Shown here one piece after another: positions 33,315-44,132 of a DNA stretch of 64,000 nucleotides. Source of the stretch: Trichodelitschia bisporula. Its lineage: Eukaryota > Ascomycota > Dothideomycetes > Phaeotrichales > Phaeotrichaceae. Under the pieces are notes generated by a model. That model saw only the letters and a list, made by a program, of their open reading frames with translations, searched no databases and was not told the DNA's origin. The DNA lies in NCBI GenBank assembly GCA_010356995.1, contig ML996695.1, forward strand, positions 815,061 to 879,060, given 5' to 3'. The position numbers were made by a program, and so were the translations under genes. Every line of letters begins with the position of its first letter. Position 1 is the first letter of the stretch.

Positions 33315-35609
33315 CTAAGCCCCCCTCCTAACATTGGTACTCATAAGCGTAATCTTCATCTTCTTCTTCTTCTTACCCCCCCCTCCTCCCCCTCCCCCGC
33401 CGGCTGCCGCTCCCGCCTTCGAACTCTCCGCCACGGACAGGGCCTTAGCCTGCTCCACCAACGCCTCGTCCTCCTGCAACAAATCCTTCTCCCATCCCTG
33501 CAACCACCCGTCGTCACCCGGCACCGGCTCAGCAGCCTGCGCACCTAGCAGCGGCGAGCCGCTGCCCGGCACAACAGGCGTGCCCCACACGGTGCGCTGC
33601 GCCGACGGACTAGTACTAATATCGGCGAGGCTAGCAAACGCGGAACCCTGCCTCGCCCCCAGCGGCGGGCTGCCCGACTCCGCATCCTCAGCCGCCGGGC
33701 GCAAGGGCGCAAAATCCTCCTGACTAAGCGGGGACTTCTCATCGCGCCTGCGCCTTAAATGCGCATACCTCTTGTCATCCTCCTCGCGCTCGGCCCTAAG
33801 TCTCGCCTTCTCCTCCCTGCTCTCCTTATCCGCATTCCGGGCGCGCCTGCGCTCGATTTCAGGCTGGAAGCGGGCGAGGATCTCGGGCGGGACAGTATCG
33901 GTCCAGTCGCATTCTAGGAAGGAGACTTCGCAGCCGTAGGGCAGGTGGGCGAGGTAGCGCGTGCGTTTCCGTAAATCGTCGTCGACGATGTGCCCTGTGG
34001 AGATGTGTTCGATGCGCGGGAGGATGGTGGAGGGGAAGGAAGCGAAGGATCCGAAGGCTTCGCGCAGGATGCGGATGTCGAGGGGGGAGAGGTAGTAGTG
34101 GAGGAGGGCCTGGTAGAAGTAGTACTCCGACGGAGCCTGGTTGTGTGTGTGGGTGTTTGAGAGCCGGCGTTTGCCGAATGGCGAGGGATGGGCTGGTGGC
34201 AGCTGTGAGCCCGGCTGGGCTGCATCACTCCCAGGGGTTGTGTCGGTGCTCGCGGGGACGAAGGTGCCAATAGACTGCCCAGATTTTGCTGCATGCTGAA
34301 GACCATACATCTCAGGTACATCGCTCGCATCTGAAAACTGGATGGGCGGGCGCTTCGGGGCTTGCTCGACAGGTTTCGTCGGTGGCGGGGGGCCGCCCAT
34401 GCCCTTCACCTTGTCCTTTGCCTCATGGATCATGCGAACGGCCTTGTTTGCCCACTCGGCTACGTCTTCTCCGAACATAAGCTCATCCTCTTTCTCTTGC
34501 AGTCGGACAACTTCGATGTCATTGTCGAACTGCTCGAGCATGTAGTCCTCAGTGCCCTTCATGATCCGGGCGTAGTCCATGACGTCAGCCGCAAAGTACC
34601 AGGGCACGTCCTCGTCTTTACCGAGGGCCGTCGCGCCGTCGCGAGGCAATGCGAGGGTGCTTCCGGCTTCGCGTTTCACGAGCCTCAAGACCACGTCGCC
34701 GCCTTCACGCAGCGGTTCGCCCTCCTGGCCCTCGTACCAACGTACAGGCCGAGTCTCGGATATGAAGATGCTGTCCCCGCAGACCGGACACGCCTTACAC
34801 CGCGTCCTTCTCTCCGGGACATGTTGTTTCTCGCCGTTGGAATGCATGTACCGGATAAGGCATGGGAGGCAGAACATATGACCACACTTCGCCATCCGCG
34901 GAGCAACCGGGACTCCAAGGCAAATCGGACATGACGCGGTCTGCGACTTGGAGGAGGCCAGTATCTGCAAGACGTTGCTCCAGTCGAGATAGACGTCGGC
35001 ATCTACGCCCTGAGCGTGATAATCTCCCTTGGGATCGACTATGAACCGATAATTTGCGTGGACATATCTGTGCAGCATAAGAAAAAGATAGGCTTGCGGA
35101 GAGAGGTACCCTACCTAGCCTTGTCAATCGCATGGTAGCCCGAGCCCGGACCCCATGTTGGGGCTCGACGGCCGTTGCGCGGAAGGTACGACAGATGTTG
35201 ATCAGGCCGCGGAGGCAGCGAAAAGCGCATCAAGTGGGTAATGGACGTTTGTCCCTTGCGACTGTTTGCGGACCGCATAGCTCTCTGCGGGTGGCAAGTC
35301 AGTGGGCCGATGGCGTGACAAGCATTGAGGAAAACCTACAGTTTCCGCAAGAGCATCTTCATCCACAGCACGTCCCAAGCGTTTGGACCCCTTGTGTTGC
35401 TTGCGTGAAGCTTGACCGTTGCGTGGCGATGGAGTTGAGCGCGAAGGTGTCCCGCTTCCGAAGCGCCCGCTGCGCAGCTGGCCGTAATCGCCCCCCGAGA
35501 CAGAACCAGTCTGAGACTGAGCCGGCGACTGCTGGCTAGGAGAGGAAGTGGCCTTTGGTGTATTGACGCCCTTTCCTGCTCCAATTGTGCCTTGCGGGTT
35601 CGAGGCCAT
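33315..35609 (-). CDS. MAG2: RING finger protein, RNF10/Mag2 family
   Basis: Probable E3 ubiquitin ligase. Animal RNF10 and yeast Mag2 ubiquitylate 40S ribosomal proteins on stalled ribosomes (family knowledge). Exons 35609-35340, 35284-35115 and 35067-33315 give 730 residues. Exon 2 supplies the conserved KGQTSITHLMRFSLPPRP and APTWGPGSGYHAIDKA, and joins to RYVHANYRFIVDPKGDYHAQ. The RING (about 193-250) reads CPICLGVPVAPRMAKCGHMF, CLPCL and CPVC, a C3HC4 pattern. Later conserved parts are YYFYQALLHYYLSPLDIRIL and LAHLPYGCEVSFLECDWTDT. The C-terminus is Gly-rich then Lys-rich (GKKKKKMKITLMSTNVRRGA). The N-terminal 90 residues are disordered, Ser/Gln-rich. Confidence 0.95.
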
Positions 35610-36849
35610 AATATGCTCGGGATTGTCGGGGTTTGCGGACGCAAGAGCCGAAAGGTGGGCGGTGATGACGAGGATCCGAAGATGGAGGGGAAGGATTGCT
35701 AGGGAGCTTCAAGACGCGGAGAGATGCGGTAATCTACTGGAGACGGACGAACACAAAGAGCAGGGCGAATGCAGAGTTCGAATGAGAGACGATAGGATTG
35801 AGAAGAGCACCATGAGCTTGAACGATACTCGCTACATGCGAGAGAGCCACGGACAGGAGCTGAAGGGTAGATGAAGAGGAGAGAGAGAGGAGAGAGTCGC
35901 CTCTCTTAGGGTTTCCTGGAGTGACTCCTTCGCGGGAGGGGGACGAGGGATGATGGGGGGCGGGCACGGGGAGGCTTGTGAATAGAGGGGGATGGGAGAG
36001 GCGGAGGCGGGAAGCCGGTTTGCAGCCGGTAACAGCGCTTCTGGGCCTCAAGACAGATTGCTAAGCATGAAATTTACGGGCATGATTACGGATGACGAGA
36101 GGAATTAACGAACGCGGCGACTGAGAGGAAGAGCGGCTTGAGCGGCTCTCTTCAATGTGGCGGCTACTCGGAGAAAACATCCGGAAATGCCATGGTTAGT
36201 CAGCGGGCTGAAGCGGTTTTTGGCGGTTTCCACCAGGTTCGTCGTGAATGCCCAGGGAAATTTCACCACCACCGGCCTCTTTTCTGGTCTCTCTCTCTCT
36301 GCCTCTGCCTCTGCCTCTGCCTCTGCCTCTGCCTCTGCCTCTGCCTCTGCCTCTGCCTCTGCCTCTGCCTCTGCCTCTGCCTCCGTCTCTCCTCTTCCTC
36401 TCCGTCTTCCTCTCCGTCTTCCTCTCGTCCCTCTTCCCCCCCAAGCAGCACCATCTTGCTCATTTTGCCTCCTTTAATCCCATCATTGGCATATCCTCAC
36501 CACCATCCCAATCTACTCTCCCCTCCTGTTTGCTTGCAGTCCCATCCCTTTGCGCGTCTCTTTGGCCTCTCCCTGAAAGTCAATTCATCTCATCTCTCCC
36601 CCGCGCCCGCGTCGTGCGCCGCTTTCCCGCAAACGCACAAGCAAGCCGTCGCAACGAAATCACCACCACCTCCACCCCCCCACATCAACTTCAGCTTCGA
36701 TATTCTGGCGCAAGTTGGACGCTCTGGCGTGCGCAAAAATCCCCCGTACGGTCAAGACTCTCGTCTTAGTTGCCTCATACAAGCGGATCGCTGGTGTTCG
36801 GCCAGCGTTCTTGCTGTAGAGGCAACATCAGGCAGGCGCGTCCGGCAAA
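35610..36849. promoter_or_regulatory. Divergent promoter, RNF10-like and UBP3-like genes
   Basis: 1.24 kb between two divergent starts. The RNF10 side has purine-rich GAGAGAGAGGAGAGAG sequence near 35876-35894. The UBP3 side carries a hexanucleotide microsatellite and a long pyrimidine-rich leader-like stretch. Open frames through the microsatellite are artefacts of the repeat. Confidence 0.5.
36301..36378 (+). repeat. (GCCTCT)n microsatellite, 13 copies
   Basis: Thirteen perfect copies of a 6-bp unit, flanked by CTCTCTCTCT on the left and degenerate copies on the right. It lies about 470 bp upstream of the UBP3-like start codon. As its length is a multiple of three in every frame, it creates spurious open frames on both strands. 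Confidence 0.95.
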
Positions 36850-39697
36850 ATGCCCACTCCCCACGCGGTGCCCTCAACGGTGCCTTTACCTCCCAACCAC
36901 AACAACCACAGCAACCACAACAACCACAACCGCCGGCCGAACAACAATGACTTCCCTCACTCGCCTCATCATTTCCAACCTCAGCCGCAACCCTATCCCC
37001 TCTACTACCCTCAAATGCCTTACCACCCGCACCAGCACCCGCACCCCCAGCACTACGGCCAGCAGTGGTACCCGGCCTACCCACCGCCGCAACCCTACTC
37101 CCCTGCTCCTCGACAATATCATCCTCCGCCTCCACCACCTCACCCTCCCCCACCGGCACACTCGCATGCACCGCTGATTGTGTCCTCACATTTGCATCCT
37201 CAACCGGTGCAAACCATGGCGCGGCCGTCAATTCCCACGCCTCCTGTGATGTCGCCAACGCCACCTCAGGATGCGCCTTCAACTCCCTCTGCCGCGTCAC
37301 AGATGCAGCATTCACCGTCTACTCCCGCTATCTCCACCACGACGAACACATCGTCGCCGCCTCCTACAACAGAGAAAGCAGCCGAGGAAGACGTCACCCC
37401 CCCGCAGCCTATCACAAGCACCTTCGTTCCACCGGTAAATATCCCAAAGCATATGCGTTCGTTTATTAACATATCCAGCTTCCGTGGTACTCGCGCCCAA
37501 GCGAACCATTTTTCGTTCCCCAACGCTGTCGCCACGACAAGGGCAAGCGGTACCCCATAGTCGCCATCCCCTTCCAGCGGCGCGCTGCGCACGAGATCCC
37601 TAGGTTCGGCCAAGTAGAACCCGTCGAACAGCAATCAGAGGAGCAGATTGAGGACCAAGAACCCCTTGAGCCTAGCGAGACAGAGGAGCACGCCGAGTCA
37701 CAGACGTCGACATTGGCTGCGCAGTCGGACGCTGGAACCCCAGCTACTTCTGAAGCTCCCTCTGAGGTCGACTCCACATCATCAGCGGCGCAGATGTCTT
37801 CACAGCCTGTCACCTCCAAGCATGTTCGCACGGCAACGCGGCCGGTGATTCCTATCCTGCCCGCCAAGCCCAAGGCTGCGGCTGCGGCTGCGCAAAAGCC
37901 AGCTGCGGCTCATGTCAAGGACGTGGAACCGCCCACCGCTGCTGTGGTTTCGCCTCCGCAAGATATCCCGCAGCCAGAAGCCACTGCAGCTAGTGAGGAA
38001 CAGGAGCCCGAGGTCGCGCCAACCACTGCGGCCAAGCCTGCACCGAAGTCGTGGGCGGAGCTTGTGCGCTCGAAGAACGCCGCGCAGCCAGCCGTTGTTC
38101 TTTCCACGCAGAACGGTACCGAGGCGGCGGACAGCATCCCCTCGAAGGCGGCCTCCCTCGCTGAGGCCATTCGCGCATTTTCCGTTGGATCTAATGACAA
38201 GGTCTCCTTTCTCGAGCCCCGGGGGCTGGTAAATACTGGTAACATGTGCTATATGAATTCGGTACGTATATCTTTTCAACTTCGGATGGCTAGCTGCTAA
38301 TACCCAGCAAGATTTTACAGAGTCTTGTCTTTTGTCTTCCTTTTCACGATTTCCTGGACCTGGTCGGCAAGCGGGCCGCCCACAGCTTCAAAAGCGAAAC
38401 CCCGCTTCTGGATGCCATGATCCTGTTTATGAGGGAGTTCCAGGTCATTGACTCGGCGGCCTCGGTGGACAAGCTTAAGCTTCGCCTCAAGAGCAATGAA
38501 CTCGAGCAGTTTGGTGATGCCTTTATTCCAGAATACGTCTATGACGCGACGAAGCGGCTTCCGCGGTTTGCTGCTATGAAGGTATGTACTTTCCCTCTCG
38601 GATGCCGATCCAAACGCGACCAGGACTGACTATTTCAGCGGGGTCATCAGCAAGATGCCGAAGAATTCCTAGGGTTCCTTCTAGAGGGCTTGCACGACGA
38701 GTGCGCACAGGTCCTAAAGGCCTTGCCCTCGTCCGAGGAATCCAGCGCCGTTGCCTCCCCAGTCAGCGAGAAGGCGACCATTGGCGACAACGGCTGGCTT
38801 GAGGTCGGCCCGAAGCAGAAGGCTGCTATCACTCGGTCCTCAGGGCACGTGGTGACTGATTCTCCGATCTCGAAGATTTTTGGAGGCAAGCTTCGGTCCG
38901 AGTTTCGCGTTCCTGGCCTCAAGAACTCGGTCACCCTTGAGCCATATCAACCCTTGCAGCTGGACATTGGCGCTCCTGATGTTCACAACATCATGGATGC
39001 TCTCAAGAATCTCACTCGCCCTGAGACCATCCAGGGTGACTTCAACTCTCCTCGTGGGCCTGGCGTTTCCGCCACCAAGCAGGTGTTCATCGAGACTCTG
39101 CCGCCTGTGCTGATTCTTCATTTGAAGCGTTTCCAATACGACAACAAGGGTGGAACTCAGAAGATCTGGAAGAAGGTTGGGTACCCGCTAGACCTCGAGG
39201 TTCCCAAGGAAGTTTTCCCGCCGCATAAGCGTAGTGGCTTCGCCATCAGTGGCCTACCGAAATACTCTCTCAACGGCGTGGTATACCATCATGGCAAGAA
39301 TGCCAGCGGAGGTCACTATACGGTGGACGTTCGTCGCCAAGACGGTCGTGAGTGGATTCGAATGGATGACACGATTATTCGTCGTGTTCGTCAGGAGGAT
39401 GTTGCCCAGGACGGCGCTGAGGAGGACCCGAAGGTTCTGGCGAAGGTGGTCGAGCGGTTGGATAAGACCACCGCCAATATATACGACCAGATCGACGATG
39501 TGGAGAGTGAGCAGGGAGAGCAGGGCGGCTGGAGTCAGGTTAGTGGAGCGGGTAAGGATGGGCCCAGCAAGAAGTGGAGTGCGGTCGCCAATGGCACAAG
39601 CACACCCAACTCTGGAGGGGGACGGACACCGGTGCGCGACGGTGGTATGAAGGATAACAAGGTCGCGTACATCCTGTTCTATCGGAGGATCGATTAG
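36850..39697 (+). CDS. UBP3: Ubiquitin-specific protease, Ubp3/USP10 type
   Basis: Cysteine deubiquitinase; yeast Ubp3 works with Bre5 in vesicle transport and ribophagy. Exons 36850-37434, 37479-38261, 38312-38581 and 38639-39697 give 898 residues. The first 190 residues are disordered, rich in Asn, His, Pro and Gln (NHNNHSNHNNHNRRPNNN; then long Pro/His/Tyr stretches). Exon 2 begins LPWYSRPSEPFF. The Cys box GLVNTGNMCYMNSILQSL is built across intron 2 (nucleophile about Cys452). QDAEEFLGFLLEGLHDE begins soon after intron 3, and the His box GKNASGGHYTVDV has its catalytic His near 772. Two introns lie inside the catalytic domain. In-frame readthrough at 37435 is open for a while, so the first exon can be overcalled. 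Confidence 0.95.
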
Positions 39698-40620
39698 GGT
39701 CAGGGTGGAGGGGGGCGTACGTGATATGGGAAGGTCTGTTATCTAGAATACCCACTTCGCGTTGTTTGGGCAGGTGTTGCGTCATGGGAGCATCCCAAAA
39801 GTCTTTGGCCTGTTCTTATGAGCAGGGAATGAAAGAGTAAAAATCTGCTTGAGACATTCAAGTGAAGATGTGACGAAGGTTATCGGCCGGGCCTTCCAGC
39901 ATTACTACATACAACAGCTTCTTAGCCATCGCTGATGTCGATGCTGCCGCTCTTGTCCATCATATTTGCATACCCATCAAATACTACATACGATAGCCTC
40001 TTAATAGTTGCTGATGCCGATGCTGCCGCTCTTCTCGGTTATTCGTACACCTCGCCCATTGCTCTTGGCATCTCAAGATTTTGGAGGAAGCTAGCTCCTA
40101 ACTGGATTGCGGACCACAATTGTAAATTGATCTCTTCAGGCTCTGCGGTTCAATATTTACATGTACAAAGTGCGCAACGCGAGCTGTGCAGTATGATGTG
40201 CGTGAGCGGTGGTTGACAATGTTGCCTCCGCTCACAATTCTTGGAATGGCGAGATCTCAGCCTCGCGCTTTGATGAATCCATGCAATACTTCATCAGGGG
40301 CCTTATGCCCAGACCGAAGCCCTTGGCCTAGCCCGATGATTGGCCTGTGCGTTCCCCTACATTTCCCTAGCTCGGGCCACCCAAGTTCGCGAAGTCGCAC
40401 CTCCTGGACCCTTTACGCCGACTTGCGTATTGTTGATGTCAACAAATCGTTCGCTCTCTTTTGGGCTGAGGAACTGACATCCCATCCTACCGCTTCCTTC
40501 TTACCTTACTTTGGACCTTTCCTCCTTTCCGGTATCCGATCTATTGTCTGCGTAAGACAACTGGTGCTGCACTTTGGGCGCAAGAATCGCAGACTGTCAG
40601 CAATTTCTTGAGGAGCCGTC
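39698..40620. promoter_or_regulatory. ERG4 upstream region
   Basis: 923 bp between the UBP3-like stop and the ERG4 start, with the latter's promoter presumed inside. It holds an imperfect 79-bp-period duplication described separately. No further gene seen. Confidence 0.45.
39903..40033 (+). repeat. Imperfect direct duplication, 52 bp copies
   Basis: Copies at 39903-39954 and 39982-40033, offset by 79 bp, without internal gaps. Both start TACTACATAC and end GATGCTGCCGCTCTT, with several substitutions in the middle. A local tandem duplication is the simplest reading. Confidence 0.85.
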
Positions 40621-42568
40621 ATGACCGTTACGCGATCGCAGACCGGCAAGACACCGAAGTGAGTCGCTCTTCTCGGATTGTCACGTTCGCTCAGCATTTC
40701 GCTGCGCGCGCGCCGATGTAATGGATCGTGCTGGATCATGCTGACGGGAGACGCAGGAAAGCCATGACCCCTGGTTTCGTCGAGACGCCGGGCACCTACC
40801 GTCGGACGCGTAGCTCGATACACGCGGCTGGATCAGTCACATCTTATGATTCCGAGGATGTGAGCGGAGTGTCGGAAAGTGAGGGGCGCAGGAGAGTGAG
40901 GAAGTCTGCGGTTAATGGGAATGCGAATGGGAGCGCTGCCGAGGTTAACGGGAACAATTACGCCAACGGTCACGCCAACGGACATGCCAACGGCAACGGA
41001 CATGCCAACGGCAACGGAGTCACCAACGGCAAGGTCTCCGAGGACGCCGCATACGACCTGACAAAGCACCCGGAATACCTGGCGGATCCGAAGGTGGATC
41101 CGAGCGGCGAGTTCGAGTTCGGCGGCTCCATCGGCGTTTCCGCTATGATGATCGGGTTCCCGCTGCTCATGTGGTATATGTGGATCGGTGCGACCTACTA
41201 CGACGGGAAGTTTCCGCGCCCGGCCGAGGGACAATCCTTGCAAGACTTCGGCAAGCATCTCGTCAATTTGGTATACACTGGCGCCTTTCCGCATCTCCGT
41301 GCCTGGCGGATCTATTGGGCCCTGTTTATCGTCGAGGGCGCGTTCTACCTGCTCATGCCGGGAGTGTACGCCAAAGGAAAGCCCCTCATCCATATGGGTG
41401 GAAAGCAACTGGACTACTACTGCTCGGGCATGTGGTCCTTCTATACCACCCTCGTCCTGGCGGGTGTGCTACACTACACCGGAATCTTCAAGCTGTACAC
41501 CATCATCGATGAGTTTGGCCCGCTGATGTCGGTGGCCATCATCTCAGGATACCTTGTAAGCATCCTCGCCTACTTCTCTGCCCTGTGGCGTGGAGAGCAG
41601 CACCGCATGACCGGTTATCCCCTCTACGACTTTTTCATGGGTGCCGAACTCAACCCGCGCATGTTCGGATGGCTGGATTTCAAGATGTTCTTCGAGGTCC
41701 GCCTGCCGTGGTACATTCTGTTCTTCATCTCCATCGGCACTGCTGCGCGGCAGTACGAGCGCTATGGTTATGTTACGCCCGAGGTTGCCTTCCTTTGCAT
41801 GGCGCATTTCCTGTATGTGCAGGCCTGCTCCAAGGGGGAGGAGCTGATCGTCACGACCTGGTACGTACCTCTATTGTCGGTTTCTGGCTCCCAATTGACA
41901 TCTCCAGGGACATGTACTATGAGAAGTGGGGCTTCATGCTGATCTTCTGGAACATGGCGGGCGTACCGCTGTCCTACTGCCACTGCTCGATCTACCTCGC
42001 TAACCACGAGCCGTCCGAGTACTCATATCCCAAGTGGGCGCTTGCACTGTTTTTCTCCTCGTACCTGTTTGTATACTGGGTTTGGGACACGTGCAACAGC
42101 CAGAAGAACATGTTCCGCTCGCGGGAGCGTGGCTCGGTGATGGAGCGCAAGTCCTTCCCGCAGCTGCCTTGGAAGGAGGTCAAGAACCCCGAGGTTATTA
42201 GGACGCACACTGGCGACAGCCTGCTGTGCTCCGGGTGGTGTAAGCTCCTCCTCCAACCTCCTTGTAGAGGTACTGTTGCTAACGTTCTGCAGACGGCAAG
42301 GCTCGCAAGATCCACTACTCCTGTGACGCGTATTTTGCGATAACCTGGGGTCTGATCACTGGGTTCAACAGCCCCTTCCCCTGGTTTTACCCTGTCTTCT
42401 TCGTGTGTATGATCCTGCACCGCGCGTCGCGTGATATTGCTCGCTGCCAGAAGAAGTACGGGCCGTACTGGGAGGAGTATACGAGGCGGGTGCCGTACCT
42501 GTTTATTCCTGTGAGTTTCCCCAATGCTTTCAAGTGAATTAACTAACACGTGGCAGTATGTCTTTTAA
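40621..42568 (+). CDS. ERG4: Delta(24(24(1)))-sterol reductase ERG4
   Basis: ER membrane enzyme of the last step of ergosterol synthesis, reducing the C-24(28) double bond with NADPH. Exons 40621-40658, 40757-41860, 41908-42239, 42293-42510 and 42557-42568 give 567 residues. Family motifs: [20 protein letters not shown], the signature [20 protein letters not shown] built across intron 3, [11 protein letters not shown]-type sequence ([18 protein letters not shown]) and [17 protein letters not shown] at the C-terminus. The last coding exon is 12 nt (YVF and stop). The N-terminus, about 120 residues, is polar and carries an Asn-Gly-His-Ala repeat ([19 protein letters not shown]). About nine hydrophobic segments follow. 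The first exon encodes [13 protein letters not shown]. Confidence 0.96.
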
Positions 42569-43226
42569 TCGGAGTGTCTGACACGAGGTGGCATAATCTG
42601 GAAAACACGCGGGACTGGTACAGGCTAGCTGGGTCTTTGTTCACAAAATCTTCGACTTTTCATTGCGAACCTGTCTTGAGGCTTGGTCCGCTCTGTCTTG
42701 CTTCCTCTGCTTGGAGAGGCTGACGGCTTCTTTTTTGTATGGCCGTGGCTGGTTGAGCTTGCTAGCCTGGACATAGGGGCCGGGTGGTGGATGTAGTGGA
42801 TGTAGTGTATGATGGCATTGTTGCTAAACTTGTGCCTGATTACGCTGACGATAATCTTGGTGACATGCCTATGTATCTGCTCTCAAACCTTGCCTACCAG
42901 TTCATGAAAAGGGCTTGAAGGACGGGAATGGCGAGGAGGACAGTAAGACTTTTACCTAGGGCGTTATGGTATCCTGGTAAGTGTAGCCTGTAGCGGGCAA
43001 TGTGACTGGTGTCATTGATCGTCAGGCAAAGTGGCACGTTATGCGCACGTCTGTGAAGTAAATTGTCATTTCTGCAGAGCGGGTATCATCTATCAAGCAG
43101 CCAGATCATGTAACGCCCAGGCCCGCACTCAAACGCCATCCACGGACTACAAATTCCGACGACGCCAATAACCCGACAAATAACAGCTGAATGATGACAG
43201 TCCGATGATGGCAACCTAATGACCCC
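42569..43226. other. Convergent 3' flanks
   Basis: 658 bp between the ERG4 stop and the stop of the orphan minus-strand gene. Slightly T-rich after ERG4. Nothing else recognised. Confidence 0.4.
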
Positions 43227-44132
43227 CTAAACCACAGTCGTAGCGAGCCCATCCATGATAGCGAGCTGGAGAATGGCCAAATTAGCCCGAACGTCCCGGA
43301 TCGCACGCTGCCACGCGATGATGTTCCGCATCGCCTGAGAAGCTTGGAACCACGCATCCCTGTTCGCAGTGCTCCAGCTCTCGGCCACGGTAGCATGGAA
43401 CCAGAGCCGACCCTCCGGGCTGCGAGTCGTCCAGTGCACCATGATCTCGACGACATCCGCTGTGAATGAAACCGTCATCGCCTGAGTCGTGTCATCGAAG
43501 GACTGGCGCGCGCTGACCTCGCCGCAGGCGCGGACATGGAGATTACGCAGAGCGAGAATCATGTGAGCACCGGAATGAACGTTGGCGCGCCGAGCCACAC
43601 GCAGCGAGACAACGGCCTCAAAGGACGCGAACGGGAACACAAAGTCCGACATCGGAATCGTAGGCAGCGCAGCCCGGCCCATCTCATTGAGTGCCTCCGT
43701 CAGGTTCTCGCACGATGCTGTGCGCCGCAGACCGATGGTCATGTGAGGGCGTGTCTGGGGTGCGGTCGGCTCGAGCGGCTTCCACGTGTGCGATCGACCG
43801 TAGATGGGGACGATGGGACGGAGCTTGTCGAGAACCGGCCCGCCGATGATGATAGACAGCATGTCACCCAGGTTGGTGGAGGTTGGGGTGTTGGTGAGCG
43901 TCGCGGCCCGCAGACTGTCTATGTCGTAAGGCGAGGCGGGAGGGAGAGGGGTGGGGTCGGGGTGGTGGATGAGGACTTTGATGTTGTCGAAGTCGGCTGG
44001 GACCCGGTACGGCTCGAGGAAGAGGTCGGCGGGGTCGATGACTGTGGTGGGGACCTGCCTGACGGTGGTGGGGGAAGTCCTGTGGAGGGTTAGAGGGTTG
44101 TTTAGGGGGAGGGGGAGAACTGACGCGGCCAT
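43227..44132 (-). CDS. Orphan protein of 301 residues, function unknown
   Basis: An uninterrupted ATG frame of 301 residues with protein-like composition; no family recognised. The N-terminal 75 residues are Pro/Thr-rich. Residues about 85-170 have alternating hydrophobic pattern (LGDMLSIIIGGPVLDKLRPI, FVFPFASFEAVVSLRVARRA). The C-terminal third shows strand-then-helix pattern with several Trp (VSFTADVVEIMVHWTTRSPE, GRLWFHATVAESWSTANRDA, AMRNIIAWQRAIRDVRANLA). The Glu in SFEAVVSLRVARR followed by MILALRNLHV is faintly reminiscent of fungal PD-(D/E)XK-like proteins, but this is weak and I do not claim it. No signal peptide. It borders the repeat-bearing 44-46 kb region. Confidence 0.65.
   Translation of the reverse strand: MAASVLPLPLNNPLTLHRTSPTTVRQVPTTVIDPADLFLEPYRVPADFDNIKVLIHHPDPTPLPPASPYDIDSLRAATLTNTPTSTNLGDMLSIIIGGPVLDKLRPIVPIYGRSHTWKPLEPTAPQTRPHMTIGLRRTASCENLTEALNEMGRAALPTIPMSDFVFPFASFEAVVSLRVARRANVHSGAHMILALRNLHVRACGEVSARQSFDDTTQAMTVSFTADVVEIMVHWTTRSPEGRLWFHATVAESWSTANRDAWFQASQAMRNIIAWQRAIRDVRANLAILQLAIMDGLATTVV

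Noticed and set aside
36138-36950. Long frames through the GCCTCT microsatellite on both strands
   Set aside because: A hexamer repeat stays open in all frames; the predicted poly Leu-Cys, Ala-Ser or Arg-Gly runs are artefacts.
40453-40620. Upstream frames before the ERG4 start as an extended N-terminus
   Set aside because: The [13 protein letters not shown] exon joins in frame to conserved ERG4 sequence and has no continuous upstream ATG frame.
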